Source: Neoscytalidium dimidiatum
Lineage: Eukaryota > Ascomycota > Dothideomycetes > Botryosphaeriales > Botryosphaeriaceae
Direction: 5' to 3'
Assembly: GCA_037367355.1 (NCBI GenBank)
Contig: CM074698.1
Coordinates: 1,798,001-1,862,000, forward strand
Length of the DNA stretch: 64,000 bases
Shown one piece after another: positions 11,858 through 24,634 of this stretch (position 1 is the stretch's first letter; every line of letters starts with the position of its first letter). The translations under genes were made by a program, and so were the position numbers. Below the pieces are notes generated by a model. The model did not search any database and was not told the origin of the DNA. It saw only the letters and a list, made by a program, of their open reading frames with translations.

Positions 11858-14800
11858 TCAACCAAACGTATCCCACCTCCTAATGCCCATCTCCAACCTT
11901 CCCAAATCCAAATCCTTCCTCACCGCTCCACCACCGAATCCCGCGCCTGCACCCGCTCTGTTGTAACACCCATAATGCACAACCTGCCCGTCCGGATACA
12001 CTCTGATAGCGCTATTTCCAAACCTCTTCCCGCAAACCCTACAGTGCCTATCCTCACCGATCACCACCCTCCTATTCCTACCGCCCACCGTCCCCGGCGG
12101 GCCCGTGCCGAGTAGTAACGCGCTCTCCACCTCCAGCTTCTCCACGGCGCGCAGCTGCGCAACGACGCGCTCCTCATTCATGACGCTGTTGGCAGAGCGG
12201 ATGCGGCCGCGGAAGTACGATTCGAGGTCCTTGATGGGGAGCACTGGCGGGATAATGTCGAGAGTGGATGATGCCGGTAGACGAGCGCCGTGTTTGGAGA
12301 GTAGGGAAAGGGCGGGTTCCCAGTTGGGCTTGTGGGGCGCGGGAGGGGTGAGGTAGAGGGAGAGCAGGGTGTGGTAGATGGATGGCTCAGCGTCTTCTGG
12401 GTCATGTTGGTGCGAACTGCCTTGCTGGCGGGATTGCGGCCGGCTGGAGGGTGCGGCGGGTACTGGTTGTTGCGATGCGGTAAGATAGACTTGGTTGCAG
12501 TAGCTGGTCTTTGTCAGCATCGTGGGGACAGCTCGAGAGCTTGTGGAGGCATACTCTTCCGCTTTGTTGTAGTCTTCAACTTGAAAGACGTAGATTTGAA
12601 GTGCTTGCTTGTGTTGGCCCATCTTGCTAAGGACAATGGCTCGCGATTCGTAGAAGTCGGGATCTGTGTTGTCCGTCAGTCTCTTGTTTCAAGGATTGCT
12701 CAAGGAGATACTTACCATCCGGGGGAAGAATTCGGAATATCCTGGCTTTATTGTATTGATGACTACTTCGTAAGAAGACTTCAAGCTTCTCTCGCCACTC
12801 TTGATGTTCTTCCTCACTCTCAAAAACCTTCTCGTCCTTGGCCTTGAGCAGCCGCTCCAGGTATTCGTCGACCAACCGTTGATGAAAATCCGGTGTCTGA
12901 TCTCCAAGTTCGTTAATTATGTGTTCTAAGTAGCGAACAGACAGCTTCGGGTCGATGCCATGGAGGAAGTCTAGCACCCGATCTCTGGGCAAGGTCTCCG
13001 CATTTTCCGAGTCGGCTAGGAAGATCTCCATGCCTTGCTCGGGATCTGCACGGATGGGCCACTCCGCATACTCGAGAATTAAGTCGATGAGCTCCGGTGG
13101 TAGCTGCTGAAGATATGCAATCGTCCTTTGCGGGCCGCGAAGGGCAGGACTGACGTTTTCTCCTTCCTCGTCCTTGCCAAACTTTTCGAGGAGCTCAAGC
13201 GCTTCGTGGTGCATCTTTTTGCCGTGCAAGAAATCAATGAGATCCGTGTATCGACCGCTCTCGTATAGCTTCTCTCTAACCACCTCAGGATCACAAAAGT
13301 TGTCGAGCCGGAACAAGGGACCTGCCATTCCAGGTCTCGCGAGCATGTAAGCACGGAATAATGTTGTATCGGTGATATTTGCCACTTTGTGCAGGCGCTC
13401 AGGCCAGTCGATCTCTTCGGGTTCTTCTGGAAGCAGTATAAACTTTGCGAAGGGAGGTTTGTAGCCTTCCGGTTGCTGTTCCTTTGGAGGTAGAGGTTGC
13501 TTGAGGGTCCCGTCATAATTGATGAATTTCTGGAGTTGGGCACGAGTCTGCGCAAGGAAACCAAAGAGCGCAGTGACGGCAACAATGAGGTCCTTCCCTT
13601 CTGTAACGGAAATTAGAGTGTGCCTAGAAAGTCATGCGTAGGGTCAACTTACGCAACGGTCTATCCTCCTCGGCCAGATTATCTGCTGACTTCTTTCCTC
13701 TGATGCTTGCAGTGTCACCATCACCCTTGAAAGATCGTATCGACGCAGTGTCGGAATCAGGTTTCTTCGGGTCGGCGACAAGTCTTCCAAACATGGCCCT
13801 GGTAAGAGTGTTTCCGGGCTGCTGTTTCTCAGTAGGGACAGCTTCTTCGTCGGTCTTTCCACCCTCATCCTCAGTCTCTGCCTCAGCTTCACTCTCTTTT
13901 GGTTCTTCGACGGTGGATAGATCACCAGCAATTGATTTCGGGTACAAGGCGATGACTTTCTCTGGCGGCGCGACAGCATCGGAGAAAAGATCCATGGCTT
14001 CTCGGTAGCGCCTCCGTTGAAACAGACTCTGGGCCTTGAGAATTTGCACCTCTCGGATGCGGCCTTCCTTGTCTTTGAGGAGGGTGTCTTCCAACATGTT
14101 GAGCAAGCTGACTGCTTCATCGTAACGTCCTTTGGCAATGAGCTCATCGATCTGCTCCTCATAGTGAAGAGCACCCATTCGCCAGATGCATCTGTCACTG
14201 GCTACCAAGAAGCCTTTCCCAGCGTGAGCCAGGCTGATGTTAGGCTGGGGAACGTGGAGAAAGGCAGCGTTGGGTACGTTAACTGTCTGAAGCAAGTTTA
14301 GAGTATCAGGATTGCGAACTTCGAGAGCACCCTTGGCAGGAGGTTGCAAGGCCAACATGTACGGGTAGGAGTAGCCTATGGCTTCAGGAGCAACAGTCCA
14401 TGGAATTTGCCGCTTCTCCAGGGCCTTGCCCTCAGTATTGATGAACAGGCTGTTCACGTCTTTTGCCAACAGCATTTCCCCCTCACCCAGTCTTGTCGCC
14501 ATCGGCTTGGGGACCCAGCTCCCCATAGCCATGTAGCCCATGCCCGAAGTGTTTACAGCTCCGAACCGATTGACCTGTTGACCAGCAGAATCACTCAGAG
14601 AACTAGGCTTCACAATGTCGGCAACCTCCTGGGACTCGATGTTGACCATGACGAAGCCCGGGTCCATACCAGCGACGAGACTGGTCCCCGTGGCCCATGT
14701 GAGCGACTTCACGGTAGAAATCAAGGTGATCTCGGCCGTGTCTTCCGACAACTCCATGTCCTGCCATGACCACAGTATTATCCTCCGTTTGACAGCGACT

Positions 14801-15299
14801 GCGAGGCGCGACACGATGGAGGGAATGCCGGTGGATGGATCCTTCACTATGTTTGAGGTCACGGCGAAGGTAGCAGCACCTTTTGTTTTCTCGAGGCGCT
14901 CCTGGAGCTCATAGGTATGCAGGTCGTAGATGGAGACATAGTTGTCACTCAAGGATACGAGGATATTTGACTCCTTTATCATGGCCAGCTGCTGAATTGG
15001 GCGGCGCGAGAACTTCTCGACCTCGCGCAGCAGGTCGGCAGGCTTCTGCTTGGGCTTGGGCGGGCCGTCTCCATCTTCGGCGGGGGCAGGCTCGGGTTCG
15101 GGTTCGTCATTGACCTCGTTGACCCTGTAGATGCGCAGACAGCCGGTGTTGAGACCGACTAGTAGGCGGTCGCCTGGTTCGGTCAGCACCCGCAGAGGTG
15201 TGGACGGAGGAGCATACCATAAGCAAGGATGGAGTCGATCTTGGACTTGTCGCGCTGGCGGAACTCGACGACTGGCCGAGCGATGAAGGCGGTCAGCAT
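11858..15299 (-). CDS. VPS39: HOPS complex subunit Vps39/Vam6
   Basis: Five exons on the minus strand: 15299-15218, 15173-13653, 13600-12716, 12663-12555 and 12503-11858, giving 1080 residues. The start follows a conserved MLTAFIARPV N-terminus. The first 330 residues form a citron-homology/beta-propeller domain with an acidic Pro-rich insertion near 50-75. The middle is alpha-solenoid (clathrin-repeat like) and holds the two Vps39 domains. The extreme C-terminus has a degenerate RING-like motif (CRVCGKRFG, then HYGC). Vps39 links Rab7/Ypt7 to the HOPS tether that drives fusion of late endosomes and autophagosomes with the vacuole. A polar low-complexity segment around residues 515-600 (Glu- and Ser-rich) is a species-variable insertion. 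Four introns of 46-53 nt all keep phase, which strongly supports the model. Confidence 0.93.
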
Positions 15300-16879
15300 G
15301 GTCGCGAGGTGGCGCTGGGGCGAGGCGTCTCAATCCATGCAGAGGCGGCGGGGAGAGCTCCCGAGGAGTTGGCGCGGTGCATGGGATGGGAGCAACAGCA
15401 GTTGAGCTGTCGGTCAAGCTCGGGCGATGACCAGTGACGATGCGATCGGCGTCTGCGCTCGCCGACACAGCGGCCTGCGGCCTGCGGCCTGACCTGCGGC
15501 GCGGCGCAGCGGCCAACGCCACGGCGCTCGGCCACTGCACTGCTCCCCGTCACCACCCTTTCCGCCTCAACACCTCGCCGCGCCGCCAACACCCTCATCC
15601 CGTCTCTTCCATGACGTGGCAACCTGCACCATGCCATGCACAGAGACTTAGAGCTGAAAGTCGCATCTGCGTGCCCCATTCCCATGCACTTGCGCGTTCT
15701 TCTGGGCCCCCTTCGGATGAAAGCTCCGCCACCCCCCAGCTAACCTTACGCAATTTGCACATCGGCAGTCAATATTGCAGCACTCCCGCTCCCGCCTGCC
15801 CGTGACGAGTCCGTCTCCAGCCTGGTGGCGGCAAGCACAAACACCAAAGGATCCTTCTCGAAATGCCTGTATTCTGCATGGAAATGGTGGCGGTCATCTT
15901 CCCGCCACGCCCAGGACCAAGGACTGTGTCGTGCCTCAAGCTCACTTTACTTTCCGCCAGCTTCCCTGCTGCCGGGTCGATTGCCTCAACTACACCTCGC
16001 TTTTCGAGCAATCGCGCCCTTCCCCTCATCCGGCGCCCCATCATGCCATCGAAAATCTGACCGTTGCAGGGTACTTCGCGCTTTCAATCGCCATCGCCAT
16101 CGCCATCGCCGCCTCTGCCCTATCATCTGCGGCCCGATGCTGAGCCTAAACCCGGTTGCAGAGAGCCTGCGGCTTTGCTCGGAAGCGCGTCCGTGCTGTG
16201 TCGTCTGCTAAAACTAAGGAGTTCCGTAAGCCCTGCGCTAACATCATTTCCCCTTTGGGCAACAAAGAGAGGTCGGCTGTGGCTGCTTCCCGCTGGCCGG
16301 ATTCCAGGGATGCTCAGCTGCTGTTGGCCGCATCTCGCCAAGTTCCGAAATTCTGCGAGACAAGCTCCCAGTTTCGGCAGTCGGATGCGTCCTGACCCTC
16401 CTCTGACTGCTTCTCAACCTTATTCGCCCCTCCAGACCGTATCCGATGTTCTGGTCGACTGGTAATGGCTCGTGCTCGCCTTCCTCTGCCCCGCCCTAGC
16501 GGTTCAGATGGACAGGGATTCCCGTCGAATGCGCAAGCGATCTGGGTTTGGGCTAGGGAATCGCCCTGCGTTAAGGCAATCTGGAATATATCTCTTCCCC
16601 CTTCTTCTGCTCAAGTATCTCCCAGCTCTCTGTTTCGCGCCTGCTGTCTTACATGCCCGTCTGGTGTTTCTTCCCGTAACTGCAAACGCTCACTGTCTGT
16701 GCCCGGACGGTGGCGACAGCCGGACATATGTCCCTCTCACACAATGTAATAAGTTCTGCTTCCCTTGTGGCAAACGTTTCCGCTCAAGATTCTCTCATAT
16801 CTAAGCAGCTGCCTGCTGGTCCCATCGTGACTAGGACGGTCCCTTTTTCTTTCCTGCAAACCCTTTCTCTTACTCCAAC
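15300..16879. other. Divergent promoter region of VPS39 and the rhodopsin-fold gene
   Basis: About 1.6 kb between two divergently transcribed genes. Short open frames on both strands show no motif. It includes a CATCGC hexamer-like run near 16088-16111 (CGCCATCGCCATCGCCAT), a short tandem repeat in non-coding DNA. The 150 bases before 16880 are C/T-rich, as in fungal leaders. Confidence 0.5.
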
Positions 16880-18824
16880 ATGACCCGAATGGATGGTCGG
16901 CAGTTGATCATGTGGGATCTGGCTATCGCACTGATTATCATCTCCAGCGTCTTCGTTGTTGGTCGCATCTATGTGAGATTTACCATGCTGAGGACCCCTG
17001 GGTGGGACGACTATTTTGCTATTGCCGCCTGGGTAAGTTATTGATCCGAATCCTTGGTAGCTGGCTGCTAATCTTGACTAGATATGCCTTTTGGGCCAGG
17101 CATCCATTGAGCTTGCCGGTAAGTTTCGGAGAATAACTCGTAGTGAATCATGCTAAGCATCCAAAGCTACCTACTACGGCTCCGGCAAGGCTATGAATCT
17201 AGTGCCTCCTGATCACATACATACGTATTTCATGGTACAAGCCGTTCAATCTATACTCGGCTCAGGGCGGCTGCTGATGGATCCGTAGCTCCTACCATCG
17301 GCTCAATTACTATATTTCCTGGGTACCGGATTTGTGCGACTATCAATCCTCGCTTTTCTGCCGCGTCTTAACAAAGAGAGTAAGTAACCTGATAAGTTAT
17401 TTGGCATATCACCCTGGATCTACAAAGTGCCTACAATCCGCTCACGCGTATCAAGGGATATTCATGGTCTGGGTCTACGCTGCTGGAGCTGGAATCATAG
17501 TCCTCACTTTCGGCTCGTTCTTCGTTCTCCTTTTCGAATGCAGGCCAATCAAGTAAGATTCCAGCTTCCTGAAGAAAAAGAAATTTCCTATCCTGATAAT
17601 AAGGCACAGAGCTCTCTGGGACAAGAAAATGCCGGGTGCAAAATGCCTGGCCCCACGTAACGAGGCTATCCTGATGTACACTCATAGTAAGAATCCCCAT
17701 TCAACGAGCGATGCAACACGACTAATACCCAATGTAGGCGGGCTGAGCATATTCTTCGATCTTGTACTATTGATCATGCCCATGTGGATTCTTCATAAAC
17801 GAATGATATTCAGCATCAGAACCATTAAGGTGGCTCTTGTCTTCGCTGTTGGTAAGGAGCACCATCCCATCACTCAACGGGCATAGCTGACAGACCAGGC
17901 ATCTTCACCATCATCACCGGAATCGTGCGCCTGTTAAGTAAGGAGGTCTCTATTCTCCACAATTCAATAGGCTAACATATCCCGAGCAATCACAACAATC
18001 AACATGGCCCACAACACGTACGTCCCCGTCTCCACCCTTTCCTTCACCCACCCGCTAACCCGCCTGCCCTCACCCGCAGCACCTACAACGTCACCTTCGC
18101 CGCCGTCTGGACCAACCTCGAAGGCCATTGCGGTCTCTGGGTCGCCTGCTTTCCCGCCCTCCAGCCCCTCGTCCGCCGTCTCGCAGCCCGTCTCGGCCTG
18201 CGCCCCGCTCCCGGGCCCAAGCGCTCTTCCACCAACGCGACAAACAAAATTCCCGCCAATAACACTGGGCCCTCTTCCAGCCAGGCCAGCCGCCTCTCGT
18301 CGTTCCTCCACGACTGGGCCCGCAGGCGCGCGGGCGCGCACAACAGCCCAATCGACGCGCCTGCGTCCTCGTCGGCAAAGGAGCTCGGTGTCGACAAGAG
18401 TGATCGCACGAGCGCGGCGGAGAGGAAATCGGCGGACACGGCTGACCGCGTGCCGCTCGGGCCCGCGGTCTTCTCGGCGTTCGTGAGTGGTGGCGGGAAG
18501 AGGGATTCGGGCGCGGCGGGCGATTTGGATGGGTTGGGTCGGCAGGATGAGGAGGAGGAGGAGGAGGAGGAGGAGGAAGAGCAGGAAGAAGAAGAGCGTT
18601 GGGATGATGTGGATTTCGTGGGTGGGGGCAGCGAAGAGGGTGATGGGGACGAGGATGAGGATGAGATCGATTTGGAGAGGGGGACGAGGACGGTGGCGAC
18701 GGCGACGGCCGCAAGTCTGGGGGGCATTATGCGCACGACGGTTGTGAGGCAGGACAGTGAGAGTCGCACGAGCTTGTATGACAGGGAGTGCATACGTGGG
18801 TGGCGGGAGGGGAACAGGCGTTGA
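16880..18824 (+). CDS. Fungal rhodopsin-fold (PTH11/SAT4-like) integral membrane protein
   Basis: Ten exons: 16880-17032, 17082-17118, 17167-17234, 17289-17379, 17456-17552, 17610-17686, 17738-17851, 17899-17937, 17987-18017 and 18080-18824, giving 483 residues. Seven hydrophobic segments occupy about residues 10-240. The family landmarks are present: a WDDYF motif after span 1, the FECRPI block before an extracellular Cys-containing loop, and GLSIFFDLVLL with a Pro-rich span. These match the fungal rhodopsin-domain family, which has many members of unknown function; some act in surface sensing. The C-terminal 240 residues are soluble, Arg/Ser-rich, then strongly acidic (about 20 Glu/Asp near residues 392-412 and again near 422-445), encoded by a GAG/GAA repeat. 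Exon 5 could use another acceptor, but only the chosen one keeps frame. Confidence 0.85.
18540..18600 (+). repeat. GAG/GAA triplet repeat coding poly-Glu
   Basis: An imperfect run of GAG/GAA triplets inside the last exon of the rhodopsin-fold gene encodes an acidic stretch of the cytosolic tail. Its length is likely to vary between strains. Confidence 0.8.
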
Positions 18825-20072
18825 GTGTTGTTCGGGTTTATGGTGTAATGGGCGGTTGAGGAGTACGTGGTACTCAAGGGCAAATGGCTCGGAAAATTAG
18901 GCGTTGTGGGTAGGTGCGAGGGTGTTATGGCCGGTGGGTGGATGGGTGGCTACGTGTTCGAGCATTTGGGTGTTGCGGTGTTCGTGACATGAGTAGCATC
19001 ATGGTCGGTGTTCAGATATGAGAAATGTTTTGTTCCTCGATGCGACGTCAAGAGTATCTTCTTTTCTTGTATACCCCTCATGATCCTCACTACGCTGACC
19101 TCGACACACTGAGAACTCTAAATAGAAGCGGCTGACGACATGTAGGTTTCGCAGCCATCTAGATATACACCCGACGACGATGCGGGGTTCTTGTGCGACG
19201 ACTGGCCGTGGCCCGCCACCTCTGATCAACACCGTCGAATGAAAAGACCGGGAACATGATTCCAGACACTCAATGTCCGCTATGAATACACTTCTGAGGT
19301 TTGGGCACCAGATTTGGGAGCAAAGGCAAGTAGGCTGGAGAGCGGTGTAGAGGCTCGGGGTGGTCGGGGAGCACGTCCGTCCTCCCTTGCATTCTGCAAC
19401 AAGTTTGAGGGGGGCGTGACCACGCGTTTTCGTGGAAATGTACCCGCCACCGCGGTACACAGCATACGGAAGACGTCCTTCAAGAACACTGCTTTCACTG
19501 CTTTTTCTGCCACGTCGAAGCGTCAGGTGTAGGTATCTGTCACCTTCGCTGCTTGTATTACAATAATGCGCGCTCGCCCTGCACGTCTTAAATGTGTGAT
19601 ATAACCGGCGGTTTAACCTAGAGCTTATGTAGCGTGAGACTAGGCCAAGATGGACAAAGCATCCTTGGCACGCTTAACCCATTTCCGGAAATTTCTGTGA
19701 TGGCGGGGAGGCGAGGGACGTAGAATGCGCCAGAGTATGATCGCCGGGCTGCCGGGTCCAGTGCACTCTGTACTTGTGTATGTGGAAATCTGTCGCTCAT
19801 GCTTTCGTGGAACTGGCTCACTTCATACGGGAACGGGATCGTGGGACTGACCGGTCAGTCAGGAATCGAACCAGCCCCCGTCTCGCAACTTGATGTTTTG
19901 CTGGTCTGGAGTAGCTTTGGTGACTATATATACGACTGGACCGTATCGATCTTAGTATTCATTCTCCTCGCTCATCGAAGATCTCCATCACTTCTAACGA
20001 AGACCTTCGTCAACTTTAGCCATTGCATGCATATGATAGTTTAACGTTATCGCCCCTAAACTTCTATTGATC
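18825..20072. other. Intergenic region
   Basis: No gene recognised. Open frames on both strands between 19.0 and 19.5 kb lack motifs and cannot be extended through introns into a convincing protein. Confidence 0.5.
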
Positions 20073-20765
20073 ATGCTCATCCGCCTCGTTATACTCCTTC
20101 TGTACTTTAGTCGGTACGCCACAAATGCGCACCCTGTCGTTCCGGACTCTGTACCAGATGTCGAATACAAACCAAGTGTAAGCATTTCACACAACCTTCT
20201 CCTCCTTGCAAAATCCACTCTGGAGATCGCGGGTGGAAAAAATCAATTCTTGAGCGCAGCCCGAAGGCAGGCTGACAAGCGCCTAGGTTCTCATGTGCAG
20301 CGGCGCCAACTACACCGGCGAATGCATGCATTGGATCACGCCCCTCGGAAACGACAAATGCTTTCTTGTAAACGGCACCGCGTTGTCCATACAACCTGAC
20401 AACGGATTGGACTGCACCTTCTACGTGTAAGTACTATCCAATCTTTCAAATCCGCTCTACTCTTCCAGACGTATTAGCATGAGTGCTTTACCGTTGTCTC
20501 AAAGCACTGAGAGATCTCTTAAAACTGTAGTAACGGCGTTTGCCGCACTTTCCTTGATCCCGCCGAGGAGTCCATTCGCATTTTCTACCCGGGGAATGCC
20601 GATCTCAGTGATACATGGAGCCCGCTGAGCTACAGCTGCGTTGAGTTAAACACGACAGACTTCGCCTGGTTGCCAACTATGTCATCGAATCACACGAGCG
20701 ACGCCGAAGGGGAGGACGAGAGGGAGGGGTTCCAGGGTGAAGAGATTGATGTGCATTCCGGATAA
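20073..20765 (+). CDS. Small secreted six-cysteine protein
   Basis: Three exons: 20073-20177, 20287-20426 and 20531-20765, giving 159 residues. The first 20 residues (MLIRLVILLLYFSRYATNA) look like a cleavable signal peptide. The mature part has six cysteines at regular spacing (contexts LMCSG, GECMH, DKCFL, LDCTF, GVCRT, YSCVE), enough for three disulfides, and three NxT/S sites. It ends with an acidic tail. The pattern (short, secreted, Cys-rich) resembles fungal small secreted proteins, some of which have crystallin-like folds or act as effectors. I recognise no named family. Phase is kept through both introns (109 and 104 nt), supporting a real gene. Its place beside a gene-poor accessory stretch fits a lineage-specific role. 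Confidence 0.72.
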
Positions 20766-23700
20766 CCAAATCTGGGAAGTTGCAGGGTGGCAAATCTAAT
20801 GATCAGGGGGATGTGCCCCGTGTTTCCGGCGTTGAAATTTCACGTGAATCTTCATTCAGGCTGGACAAGGGAGTTTTGTAGCAATTTTTCTTACTAAATG
20901 GTATTTCAAACATGGTATGGCATGATGGCAGCTACTAAGCTATACGACCTTATCTGAAGATAATGATCTTGAGTTCAGGGCCGCAGTTCGCCCCAGAAGG
21001 CCGTAGAAACCCTGCCTACGCCAAGTCTTTCGCGATAACAGTTGAGCCAATGGATCAACAATGATATGGAATCTCGGTCAACAAGATAAGCTCCGCTATT
21101 TTTTTTTTTTTTTTTGCTGCGGTAGTCCTCCAAATCCTCCGCATTATCATCAAACAAGACTCCGCGCTCTCGTGTAGGAAGTGAAGTAGCATCCACGAGA
21201 ATGAACGCAAGTATCTTGACTTCTATATTTGAACTATGAATTCGAAATCAGTAAGGCGCAGAGCTGCAGTGCAGATGAGAATAGTGTAGGCCTCAAGGAC
21301 GAGAAAGCCACCACTGATGCGCGGCCGTTCGAGCGGAATTGATATTTCATTATCTGTGACGTTGCTGTAGAGGTCATTTGTCGGATTCAGCACTCCGAAG
21401 GAATCAAACCCATCTTTTTTCCAGTAGCCTGACTGAAGATTCCGGACAAATCCGCTATGTGGTGCTGTAACGACGTCTCTGCGAGGAAAGAGAAATCTCT
21501 CGGCCCACCCCAGCCCATCCAACACCAACTAGGAATAAGTAGCTGCCAATAACAGCGTTTTCTCTGTGAAAAGGGCAGGTCATATGCCCAGAGAAGGGCA
21601 TAGTAGAGTATACCGCTCGGTATTCCCCAGACTATTCTGCAACCCGAAACGCCCTTGGGCCGTTCTGATGTGCCTGAGAAAACGGCGCAAATATCTTGAG
21701 ACAAGGATGGTTCTTTGCAATTGTAAAGTATGATAGCCACGACCCATTTTGTTGCGTGACCAACAAATGTAAGCAACCAAATCTCAAAATCATCGCGATT
21801 TGTCCGATATTTTCAACTGGATTACCGGAAATCCATCCAGAATTTTCGAAAGATTGTTGAAAAGTTCTTCTTGAGATAGGTTAAACTACCGATCAGGTTT
21901 CGGTGCTGACAGCTCTGGTCCGAAGATGGATTCGTACAGAGGAGTGTCGGGTTTAGGAGCCCATCCGGTGGAGCAATACCCCCTTCCCCAAAGCCCGGAG
22001 TTGCACCGTATGTAGATCTGATTCTGAAACGCGTAAAGGCGTTATGCGGATATGACTGTCCCTTGGAAAGTTCAGGCTCAGCCGATGTACAATTTGTTGC
22101 TTCGCGCACGTCTTCAGCTGTTCGCGAATCTCTCGAAGAGCAGCTGTGGACGCCTTTTCGACATATTCGTTGCCTTCTAGCATTTAGAGCACTACCGTAT
22201 CGTTCGATCTGATGCAAAGATTGCTGAAGCATATAGACAGAAGAGCACGAGGTTAGGAAGTATCAAGGGGCGGGAACAACGCACCGATGAGAGAAGAGAG
22301 GTATAGATGCATGTAAGCAAGGAGGAATTTAGTGTCGATCCTCAATTACGCCTACATTGACTGTGTGACGGTCACATTGAACACCAATTCCAGACTTCGA
22401 TGATTAAAACTCGCGAAAGTTTTGTTGGCAATTCCGAATTTTGCTGTGTAAGTATTCGGCGTCGCACTTTAGTCGCTCGATGCTAACCCTGGGCGACCCG
22501 AGCCTATTTTCTGTTCCATCTTCATTGCACGACCTCTGGAGCTCTGGTTAGAGGCATGCCTATAAATCGTTTGAATTCTTTCTCGCATGACTCAGTGCAA
22601 TTTGACGCCGATATTGCCGTTCTGTCTGCGGTGACTTTGTCTTTGGGGGCAATTGGACCTTCCTATTCTCTGCGGGAATTTGTACTGTATCCTTGCTTTG
22701 AAGAAATGGGATTGTAACGTGTTAGTACGCAGTTGTTATCCTTGCTCAAATACCTGTAGCCTCTGTGAAATCTATGAGTGGTGGCTAACAGAGCTGCCGC
22801 CTCGAAACTTGAGAACCGCGACCTCAAAATTTAAGCGCCTCAGCAAAAGCTTGACTACTCCTGCACCACTGCAGTTCAACCGCTTCTCCCCCTGTCTACA
22901 GTCGTCAGAACCTACCCCGGCGTCCACTGTAGACAGCCCACCATGTGCATTTATTTCTCCACACATACTTTCTATAGATACAGTTCCTCATGAGATTGAT
23001 CATGAGAGCGCTCTTCTACCTGATCCACCAAGCAAAGCGACAGCACGTCTTGAGGTCGACAATATTCGCAAAACAACGAGAGCATGCACCTTTATATCGA
23101 AGAAGTGCAGGCTATTCTCAAGAGGGAACTCATCAAAAATCCATATCCTGACGACAGCACTTGCAATGCCATCTCCGCAAACATCAATCTTGGAATTGAT
23201 CTCGTAAAGAATTAGTGTAGGTACAACTGGTCCAGTACGAATGAAAACATTTCCTTGTGCTTCGAGACTCTTCTAGCGCATTGATTGACTAGGGCTCCAT
23301 AAGTTTAAGGTGATACATGCGGGTAGCCAGCAACAAGGTGGCGTGTCTCGCGCTACAGATGAACAATTGTTGGCTCGTCTGCCAGTGGAGCGGACGTACC
23401 GGAATGGGACAGCGAATGCTCGGTTGACTTGTCCAAGTTCTTAAATGAAGACGCATTTCTCCCTGAGACTGTCCGGAATAGCGCATCTTTAGCAGGTTGC
23501 GCTCGAGCTCTTAGTTCCAACTCTTCGAGTAATGGGTCAATCAACCGCTGGACGGCAGACAAGTAGGGTGGAGCCAGTCCCGATGCAATCCGACGCGCGG
23601 CAGAGTCCGAATCTCCACTTTTTTTTCTGACATGTACGTGATTTGGGAATAGTTCGATAGAGATGAGTCACGCAGCGTAGGGGGTGCGTCCGGGTCTTCG

Positions 23701-23838
23701 GTATACACTACAGTTTCACGGTGGAGCTGCCACTCCTCGACCTCCAGGCTCAGCAGAGGTCGGCGTCAGGGGCGCAGACTGCATCCACCCTCCAAATCAC
23801 CGAGCAGGGACAGGACCTCAAGCTCCTTTGAGTCGTTT
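20766..23838. other. Gene-poor stretch with possible degraded coding fragments
   Basis: Minus-strand open frames at 22232-21822, 21776-21387 and 21528-21223 overlap or follow each other in different frames and have protein-like composition (for example blocks PLERPRISGGFLVLEAYTI and GLGWAERFLFPRRD). I could not join them by valid introns, which suggests either a decayed gene or an exon structure I cannot resolve. A plus-strand frame at 22653-23207 and a minus-strand frame at 23562-23353 also lack support. A 17-T run lies near 21100-21116. Confidence 0.4.
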
Positions 23839-24342
23839 ATGCCGCTGGAAGACATGTACTGGTGCACGTACTGTGGAGAGGGAGAAAAATTTCTAGATAA
23901 GGCGTCATGGTTGCGCTACGAGAGAACCATCCACAATCCCAAAGAAGTCTGGGTGTGTCCGGGCTGGGAGGATGGGAGATGTCTTTACTGTGGCTTCGAA
24001 GGGCCGAAAGAGGGCCTCGAGCGCTGCGGCTGTTCGACAATGTCCGAGGAGCGATGAACGTTTAACCGCCGCGAGAATTTCAGGCGATGCCTTCGCTCGT
24101 GCCACGGTTTCTCACAAACCGAGTACAGCCGAGGCGGATACAGCAAGGGTGGAAATTGGATATCCAACTTCATCAAAACATGTGAACGCCCTGTATCGCC
24201 ATTCGAGCCATGGGATGAGAGATGCCGGTGCCCAGTTGAAGATTGTCTCTTGTCACAACCGAATATGGAAACGAGGAATACGCATGTTATTGAGACCCAC
24301 TTCAATCTAGAGCGGCCACCAAAGACCCATCAAGACCAGTAA
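23839..24342 (+). pseudogene. C2H2-type zinc-finger protein gene interrupted by an in-frame stop
   Basis: The frame starting at the ATG encodes a finger-like block typical of fungal C2H2 factors (WCTYCGEG, then RYERTIHNPKEVWVCPG), followed by a second Cys pair (CLYCGF). It stops with TGA at 24055-24057, but the same frame runs on for 94 codons to 24342 with more Cys/His pairs (RCLRSCHG, RCRCPVEDC, THVIETHF). One nonsense change thus splits an otherwise continuous 167-codon reading frame. An Arg codon CGA converted to TGA would explain it and matches a C-to-T change of the RIP kind. The frame is also open upstream of the ATG to about 23730, so the true N-terminus may be longer. A role as a transcription factor is inferred from family only. 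Confidence 0.6.
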
Positions 24343-24634
24343 CCAACTTCGTGATCTCAAATCTGGGCGCAGGAAATGATGCGGAAATAGATTTACCAGT
24401 GCACCTGAAAGGACTATTTTTGGAATGGAGGCGAGTTACGGGACAGGGTTGAGACAGAGAAACCACTACAAGGAGCGAATTTAGTGGGGCTTGAGGAGAG
24501 AAAAAAAAATGCTATGGACATTAGGTCATTACTTTGGAGGACAGATAGGAAAGCAACAGGAGTAGATGATATCAAGTCTCTCCGTCCGCAACCCAGCGCA
24601 CCGCAGCCTTCTACCACCACCACAATCCCCTCCT
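24343..24634. other. Short 3' region of the DUF1752 gene
   Basis: Probably the 3' UTR of the minus-strand gene that follows. It contains a nine-A run near 24501-24509. Confidence 0.4.

Noticed and set aside
16088..16111. CRISPR-like or regulatory array of CATCGC units
   Set aside because: It is only a short simple-sequence run, without spacers or unit variation. Eukaryotic context.
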